A stretch of 32,329 nt of DNA, from NCBI RefSeq assembly GCF_000162755.2, contig NZ_JH413817.1, forward strand, positions 1 to 32,329, given 5' to 3'. The notes under the pieces are model-generated. The model saw only the letters and a program-made list of their open reading frames with translations. It did no database searches and was not told the DNA's origin. Of this stretch, positions 28,285 through 32,329 are shown one piece after another. How positions within the stretch are numbered: position 1 is the first letter of the stretch; the number at the start of each line of letters is the position of its first letter. This stretch comes from Legionella drancourtii LLAP12. Lineage in GTDB: Bacteria > Pseudomonadota > Gammaproteobacteria > Legionellales > Legionellaceae. The position numbers and the translations under genes are program-made.

Positions 28285-28995
28285 TTAAATTTCATTTTTA
28301 GCGACAGTGCGTGCGCAACACCAAACGTCTACTTGTTGTACACCGGTTTTTTTCAGCGTTAAAGCCAATTCATTTGTAGTTGCACCGGTGGTCAGCAGAT
28401 CATCAATGAGTGCTACATGTTGATACGGACGTTTTTGAGCACTAAAGGCGTGGCGCAGATTTGTTTGTCTTTGCTCGCCATCAAGACTGGCTTGTGGCAC
28501 CGTATTAATCATTTTTTGGCAACAGTTTACATCGTAAGGTATCTGTAATTTTTGGGCTAGAGCTTGGGCTAAAACTGCTGCTTGATTAAAGCCACGTTGT
28601 TTTATTCTTTGCGGATGCATTGGTACTGGGATTAAGCACTGCGGTTTGTTGAGTTGTCGTTGGGCGGAGCTCATGATTAAATGACTTAAAAAAGAAGTTA
28701 GATAGAGACCGTTATGGTATTTAAAACGATGCAATAGAGTGCGTAGAGGCTCTTCGAATTTATAAGCAATGAAGGTGCGATCAAAATGGGGCGGCTTTTT
28801 AATGCATCGACCACAAATCAGATAAGCCATATCTGGTAATGGGTAGGCACAATATTGGCAAGCCGGTCCTAATTGTGGCAGGAGCGCAATGCATGGTTCA
28901 CAGACGGCAAGTATTCCTTTATGAAATTGATTGCAAAGCGTGCATATAGAGGGCAAACGCAAACTCTGTGTTACAATTAGCAGTTTCTGGCGCAC
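28285..28995 (-). CDS. comF: ComF family phosphoribosyltransferase-like protein
   Basis: ComF family members combine zinc-binding cysteines and a phosphoribosyltransferase fold and are required for DNA uptake after transport in competent bacteria; Legionella is naturally competent. Here four CxxC pairs occur (CTLC, CEPC, CQYC, CGRC), followed by LIPVPMHPQRIKQRGFNQA and a PRPP-binding loop HVALIDDLLTTGATTNE. A GTG start giving 236 residues is chosen because longer forms run into the divergent bioC gene and lose homology; the start is uncertain. AAGGA is about 11 bases upstream. Confidence 0.85.
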   Translation of the reverse strand: MRQKLLIVTQSLRLPSICTLCNQFHKGILAVCEPCIALLPQLGPACQYCAYPLPDMAYLICGRCIKKPPHFDRTFIAYKFEEPLRTLLHRFKYHNGLYLTSFLSHLIMSSAQRQLNKPQCLIPVPMHPQRIKQRGFNQAAVLAQALAQKLQIPYDVNCCQKMINTVPQASLDGEQRQTNLRHAFSAQKRPYQHVALIDDLLTTGATTNELALTLKKTGVQQVDVWCCARTVAKNEI

Positions 28996-29028
28996 GAGCG
29001 TTGGATTCCTTAATCTTTCCTGGTTGTT

Positions 29029-29889
29029 ATGATGACCCTTACACATGAAATTAGCAAGGCATTTAACCAACATGCCAATGAATATGAACTTGCCGCTAAG
29101 GTGCAGCAAGAAATAGGTAGGCGTTTATTGGAACGTCTGCATTATTTAAAGATGTCTCCACAACGTATTCTTGATTTGGGTTGTGGCCCAGGCTTTTTTT
29201 CACGTGAATTGGCATTGCTCTATCCCAAGGCGCAAATTGTTGGTTTAGATCTCGCTGAATCGATGTTAATTCAGGCGCGAAAAAAACACAGCTGGCGGCG
29301 TAAGTGGTCTTTGGTTGCGGCAGATATGAAGAATTTGCCCTTTGCTACAGGGGCGTTTGATTTAGTTTTTGCCAACCAAGTGATTCATTGGGGCGATTCA
29401 TTGCCGCACGTATTTCGCGAGTTGAATCGGGTAATGAAAGCAAATGGTTGTTTGATGTTTACGACCTTGGGTCCAGATACCTTTAAAGAGTTGAAAAATG
29501 CGTGGTCAACAGTTAATGCGTATGCTCATGTGAATGAATTTCCTGATATGCATGATGTCGGTGATTGCTTAATGTCCGAACATTTTTTAGAACCCGTAGT
29601 GGATATGGAGTTATTGGCAGTTCATTATGAAACCTTGCCTAAGTTATTAAAGTCCTTAAAGGCTCAAGGAGTAAAAAATATTAATTCAGCACGTAATCAA
29701 GGGCTCACCGGCAAAGCATCTTGGAAGTTATTTGTACAAAATTATTCAGAGATGCAAACGGATACGAGGAAATATCCACTTACGTATGAGGTGGTTTATG
29801 GTCATGCCTGGAAAGGGGAACAGAGAAAAACTGGGCAAGGCATAGAAACGATGATCCCTATATCGCAGATAGCACGACTTAAACGTTAA
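29029..29889 (+). CDS. bioC: Malonyl-ACP O-methyltransferase BioC
   Basis: A SAM-dependent methyltransferase. BioC methylates malonyl-ACP so the fatty acid pathway can build the pimelate part of biotin. It is 286 residues, a little longer than E. coli (251). It has TLTHEISKAFNQHANEYELA, the SAM motif ILDLGCGPGFFSREL (about 47-59), FDLVFANQVIHWG and an NRVMKANGCLMFTTLGPDT segment, which is typical of BioC. No other biotin gene lies in the window, so it is a stand-alone copy. It is divergent from comF, with 33 bases between the chosen starts. Confidence 0.85.
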   Translation: MMTLTHEISKAFNQHANEYELAAKVQQEIGRRLLERLHYLKMSPQRILDLGCGPGFFSRELALLYPKAQIVGLDLAESMLIQARKKHSWRRKWSLVAADMKNLPFATGAFDLVFANQVIHWGDSLPHVFRELNRVMKANGCLMFTTLGPDTFKELKNAWSTVNAYAHVNEFPDMHDVGDCLMSEHFLEPVVDMELLAVHYETLPKLLKSLKAQGVKNINSARNQGLTGKASWKLFVQNYSEMQTDTRKYPLTYEVVYGHAWKGEQRKTGQGIETMIPISQIARLKR

Positions 29890-30067
29890 AAAATTTTAGC
29901 TGAGCATTAATTAACGTCGAAAGCCAAATTATCTTATCTTAAGATGGCTCTTGGGTTGTAAAAAAATACAAAAACTTGCATAAATTTTGTTATTACTCTA
30001 TTTATTTCTAATGGCTCTTATATTTGAGCTTGTGTTAAAAACCGAAAAAATAAGCAAGGAGCGCATT

Positions 30068-30421
30068 ATGAGGAAAATAATTTTTCTTTTAATCTCAATG
30101 GTCATTTTTTCTGCATATGCTGCAGGTGGTGATATTGGCGAAGAGGGGACTGGTGCCCCAGGAGCAAGCCCAGGCATGAATAATGGAATGGGAACTGGCG
30201 CTGGGGGCACTATAAAGCCTAACCCTGGTTCTAATCCTGGTTTCAATCCGGATCCTAACCCTGGTCCTCGCCCCGGTTCTCATCCTGGCCCTAACCCTAA
30301 CTCTGGTCCTGGTTTTAATCCACCACCACCGCCTCCTAATAATGATGGCATGGGGAATGGTGGGAATACAAATGGTAATATCGGTTCTGATAATGGCGGC
30401 GGTAATGGTCCTGCGCATTGA
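30068..30421 (+). CDS. Small secreted Pro/Gly/Asn-rich repeat protein
   Basis: A 117-residue protein with a clear signal peptide (MRKIIFLLISMVIFSAYA). The mature part is low in complexity: PNPGSNPGFNPDPNPGPRPG-type repeats at about 50-85, then a run of six prolines and a glycine/asparagine tail. It has no cysteines and almost no hydrophobic residues after cleavage, so it should be disordered outside the cytoplasm. The function is unknown. AAGGAGCG stands 7 bases before the ATG. A candidate promoter is TTGCAT (29976) - 17 bases - TATTTA (29999). The stretch could be recognised as polyproline by surface partners, but that is speculation. Confidence 0.7.
   Translation: MRKIIFLLISMVIFSAYAAGGDIGEEGTGAPGASPGMNNGMGTGAGGTIKPNPGSNPGFNPDPNPGPRPGSHPGPNPNSGPGFNPPPPPPNNDGMGNGGNTNGNIGSDNGGGNGPAH
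30218..30327 (+). repeat. Imperfect tandem repeat encoding PNPG-type units
   Basis: Within the small secreted gene the DNA repeats in units of about 12 bases based on CCTAACCCTGGT/TCTAATCCTGGT, roughly nine imperfect copies. Such arrays can change length by slippage. Confidence 0.6.
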
Positions 30422-30521
30422 AAAATTTTTAAAAAAGGAACCGATAAGTCTTGCACTGAAAAGAAAAGATCGGTTTGGTGTAAGTTCTTATGCATGAGAT
30501 AAAATTGGAAATATAATTTTG

Positions 30522-30558
30522 GCATCGTCAATTATTAATTTAGTTAATTTGACGATGC
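30522..30558. terminator. Hairpin after the Pro/Gly/Asn-rich gene
   Basis: GCATCGTCAA and TTGACGATGC pair perfectly over 10 bp around a 17-base AT-rich loop, 100 bases after the gene. It is followed by TTATTAAAC without a strong T run, so termination is plausible but not certain. The rest of the 441-base gap to the next gene is AT-rich, with A runs and no convincing gene. Confidence 0.5.
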
Positions 30559-30752
30559 TTATTAAACTAATAGCCCTTTCCTCAATTAGAGGTTTGCGCT
30601 TATTCTTCTATGTAAAAAAGAGAAGCTATTATCATTTTTTTAGCACAAAATTTAAATAAAAAATTAATGAACGAATACAGATATCTTGTTAAGAGTTAGA
30701 GTGCTTTTCTTGTGTTTGAGTTGTTCTTTTAAAGAAAAAAATAATGAATCTA

Positions 30753-30761
30753 TGCTATAAT
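30753..30761 (+). promoter_or_regulatory. Extended -10 promoter of the phasin-like gene
   Basis: TGC directly before a perfect TATAAT (30756-30761) forms an extended -10 element, about 100 bases before the ATG at 30863. No -35 match is present. The leader would be long and A-rich. Confidence 0.5.
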
Positions 30762-30862
30762 TAGATGGTAAAAAATCATCAAAAAACGCGCAAAAAAATT
30801 CTTCAAAAAAATAAAAAATATCCGGAATGGCAATTATGTGGCCCACCTATAAGGAGATGGAT

Positions 30863-31366
30863 ATGCAATTTAATTCTAACCTAGGAAATTATTATTCTTT
30901 AGAAAAGCCCTTACAAGAGCTCATGGCATTGAATATGAACGCATTGGAAAACTTATCTTATATTCATCCTGCTGATTTATTGAGTGCACAAAATCCAGAA
31001 GAGTTATTAGAAAAGAATATGGATGTCTTTGTGCAAAATGGCCATCAGCTGCTGGATTATTGGCAAGATGCTTGCAATATCATGGAGAAATGCTGGTTAA
31101 TTGTTTCCTATGATATTTTGGAACAAAATCATCAGGTAATGCAGCAACCATCTCTGTTTAATCTTGACAAGGTTGGCAAAGGTAATGCTCGTCCTACAGG
31201 TGCTAATGAGCGAAAAAAAATGATAAGTGCGCCTCCTATTACCGTGGATGAAGTACAAAAAAACTTAAATGAAAATCCTCGAGAAGATAGGGATTCGGTA
31301 AAGCATAGAAGAGAGCCTCTTTTAAGAGGTAATGGCTCTGAAAAGGCTGAGCGTAAAAACTTTTAA
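30863..31366 (+). CDS. Phasin-like protein
   Basis: A 167-residue helical protein. The first ~90 residues resemble phasins, which coat polyhydroxybutyrate granules: EKPLQELMALNMNALENL, then AQNPEELLEKNMDVFVQN and a LLDYWQDACNIM helix, matching the pattern of a repeated amphipathic helix with an NPEEL turn. The C-terminal 60 residues are polar, charged and probably disordered (RKKMISAPPITVDEVQKN, EDRDSVKHRREPL). Legionella makes PHB, so a phasin is sensible, but no PHB gene is nearby. AAGGAG is 6 bases before the ATG; an ATG two codons upstream overlaps that site. An effector-type role cannot be excluded. Confidence 0.6.
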   Translation: MQFNSNLGNYYSLEKPLQELMALNMNALENLSYIHPADLLSAQNPEELLEKNMDVFVQNGHQLLDYWQDACNIMEKCWLIVSYDILEQNHQVMQQPSLFNLDKVGKGNARPTGANERKKMISAPPITVDEVQKNLNENPREDRDSVKHRREPLLRGNGSEKAERKNF

Positions 31367-31377
31367 TCCGTTTTTAA

Positions 31378-31418
31378 ATCTCCTCACTCATTGTTAGAGA
31401 GGAGATACTTATTTTTTG
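31378..31418 (+). terminator. Rho-independent terminator of the phasin-like gene
   Basis: ATCTCCTC and GAGGAGAT form a perfect 8-bp stem (31378-31406) with a 13-base loop, followed by ACTTATTTTTT. It begins 11 bases after the stop codon. Confidence 0.8.
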
Positions 31419-31426
31419 TTCAAGAG

Positions 31427-31471
31427 GCACTCAAATCCGAGTGCTCACAAAGATTTTGACTTCTTTGTGAG
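31427..31471 (+). other. Tandem stem-loops in the gap before the pentapeptide gene
   Basis: Directly after the terminator come two adjoining hairpins. GCACTC/GAGTGC is a 6-bp stem with a 6-base loop (31427-31444). CTCACAAAGA/TCTTTGTGAG is a perfect 10-bp stem with an 8-base loop (31444-31471). The right hairpin has no T run. The two share base 31444, so they cannot both be fully formed. They could belong to a leader, a small RNA, or an antisense terminator. The remaining gap to 31702 shows nothing else definite. Confidence 0.5.
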
Positions 31472-31702
31472 TCTCGGCAAGAATGAAGAAGAAATACAAA
31501 TCTTGGCATGTGTAAAAAACAATTAGATTCCTTGAGCGATGTATTCCTTTTCATTTTGGTGGTTTAACACTGATGATTGTTACTTATTGATTCTTCCCAA
31601 AACATTTTTGTCTCCAGTTTTTATTTGATCTTTCGTGCATTGTTTTGTACTGTTGTTGCTTTGACTATTAAAAAGCTATATGTCGAGACGGATTAATACC
31701 TG

Positions 31703-32296
31703 ATGCATCCATTTGCTGAAAATAACTACATTAATAAGACGTTTAGTCATCTGAGCTTTGAAGATGGACGCATCGAACATCTTGTGTTTGAAAATTGCCG
31801 ATTCAAGCAGTGTACGTTTACAGGCGTTACATTTAGTAAGGTGCGCTTTACTGACTGTGATTTTGAATCCTGCAATCTTTCCTTGGTACAGTTTCCAGGA
31901 TGTAAATTTTCAGAGGTTGTCTTTAAAAATACCCGACTTGCGGGAATAAATTGGACTGAGATTAGTTGGCCACAGGTTAAATTAACAAGTCCTCTCTCGT
32001 TTTATAGTTGTAATATTAGTCATTCCAGTTTTTATAGTGTGGACCTTGCAGATGTTATCGTCGAAGAATGTAAAGCTCATGATGTTGATTTTAGAGAGTC
32101 TAATTTAAGTCACGCTAGTTTTAATGGCACTGATTTGCTGAATAGCCTGTTTTTACACACGAATTTGAAGGCAGCAGATTTTACACAGGCAATAAATTAC
32201 AGCCTTGATCCCAACACGAACACCATCACTCATGCGCGTTTTTCATTTCCAGAGGTCATGGCTTTACTAAATTATTTCAATATAAAAATTGAGTAA
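31703..32296 (+). CDS. Pentapeptide-repeat protein
   Basis: A 197-residue protein built from A(D/N)LXX-type pentapeptide repeats: FENCRFKQCTFTGVTFSKVR, FTDCDFESCNLSLVQF, then VDFRESNLSHASFNGTDL and TNLKAADFTQA. These should form a right-handed quadrilateral beta-helix. The C-terminal NYSLDPNTNTITHARFSFPE followed by LLNYFNIKIE is the dimerisation-type tail found in Qnr/MfpA-related proteins. That suggests a DNA-mimic protein that could act on gyrase, but many such proteins have no quinolone effect, so the function is open. The ATG has no strong ribosome-binding site. Confidence 0.85.
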   Translation: MHPFAENNYINKTFSHLSFEDGRIEHLVFENCRFKQCTFTGVTFSKVRFTDCDFESCNLSLVQFPGCKFSEVVFKNTRLAGINWTEISWPQVKLTSPLSFYSCNISHSSFYSVDLADVIVEECKAHDVDFRESNLSHASFNGTDLLNSLFLHTNLKAADFTQAINYSLDPNTNTITHARFSFPEVMALLNYFNIKIE

Positions 32297-32329
32297 CAGG
32301 TCAGTCTCTCATGACTGCTGAGCGGACTA

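Noticed and set aside
30218-30327. Possible CRISPR-like array
   Set aside because: The repeated unit is about 12 bases, contiguous and coding (PNPG repeats), with no spacers and no cas genes.
30095-30418. Arginine-rich open frame antisense to the Pro/Gly/Asn-rich gene
   Set aside because: It mirrors the CCNGGT repeats of the sense gene; the sense frame has a signal peptide and an excellent ribosome-binding site.
30664-30846. 60-residue minus-strand open frame rich in Phe
   Set aside because: It arises from long A runs of the phasin-like gene leader and has no ribosome-binding site.
32300-32329. CAGTC/GACTG mini-hairpin after the pentapeptide gene
   Set aside because: A 5-bp stem at the window edge with no T run is too weak to call a terminator.

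Overview
The window is 32.3 kb of AT-rich gammaproteobacterial chromosome and almost certainly comes from a Legionella species. The gene order matches my memory of the L. pneumophila rpoD-mdh-mavF-mavE-plaA-dksA-hemA neighbourhood. It carries a PlaA-type lysophospholipase next to a MavE-like protein with an NPxY motif, and a further MavF-position protein beside mdh. The species cannot be named from the sequence alone, and at least one gene (a YVTN propeller) looks like a local addition.

Layout. 1-5160: a tRNA with CAU anticodon, then the macromolecular synthesis operon read leftward, rpsU > yqeY > dnaG > rpoD. It has a good promoter before rpsU, a stem-loop between rpsU and yqeY, and a second promoter before rpoD. 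5161-9593: tsaD (right), plsY and hemW (left), mdh (right). 9601-13652: MavF-position protein (left), EamA transporter and 2,4-dienoyl-CoA reductase (right). 13820-15283: secreted seven-bladed YVTN propeller (left). 15723-17477: DeaD/CsdA-type RNA helicase. 17550-20039: MavE-like putative effector (left), PlaA (right) and a degenerate alpha/beta hydrolase (right). 20240-22502: djlA (left, one-base frameshift) and waaA (right). 22842-26553: dksA, then hemA > prfA > prmC, with overlapping genes (left). 26766-28249: a 91-residue protein of unknown function and a short RseP-like M50 protease (right). 28285-29889: comF (left) and bioC (right). 30068-32296: a secreted Pro/Gly/Asn-rich small protein, a phasin-like protein and a pentapeptide-repeat protein (right).

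Most genes are housekeeping: transcription initiation, priming, translation, t6A modification, release-factor methylation, haem, lipid and LPS synthesis. Between them sit host-interaction genes (PlaA, the MavE-like and MavF-position proteins), envelope or secreted proteins of unknown role, and intergenic palindromic repeats. I see no phage, insertion sequence, CRISPR array or integrase. No clear new multi-gene system stands out. The best leads are the frameshift in djlA at an A6 run, a lysine-rich tail on PlsY, a truncated RseP paralogue beside an unknown small gene, a hydrolase without its nucleophile beside plaA, and several strong unexplained hairpins. Starts were chosen from ribosome-binding sites and family N-termini and often differ from the longest reading frame.
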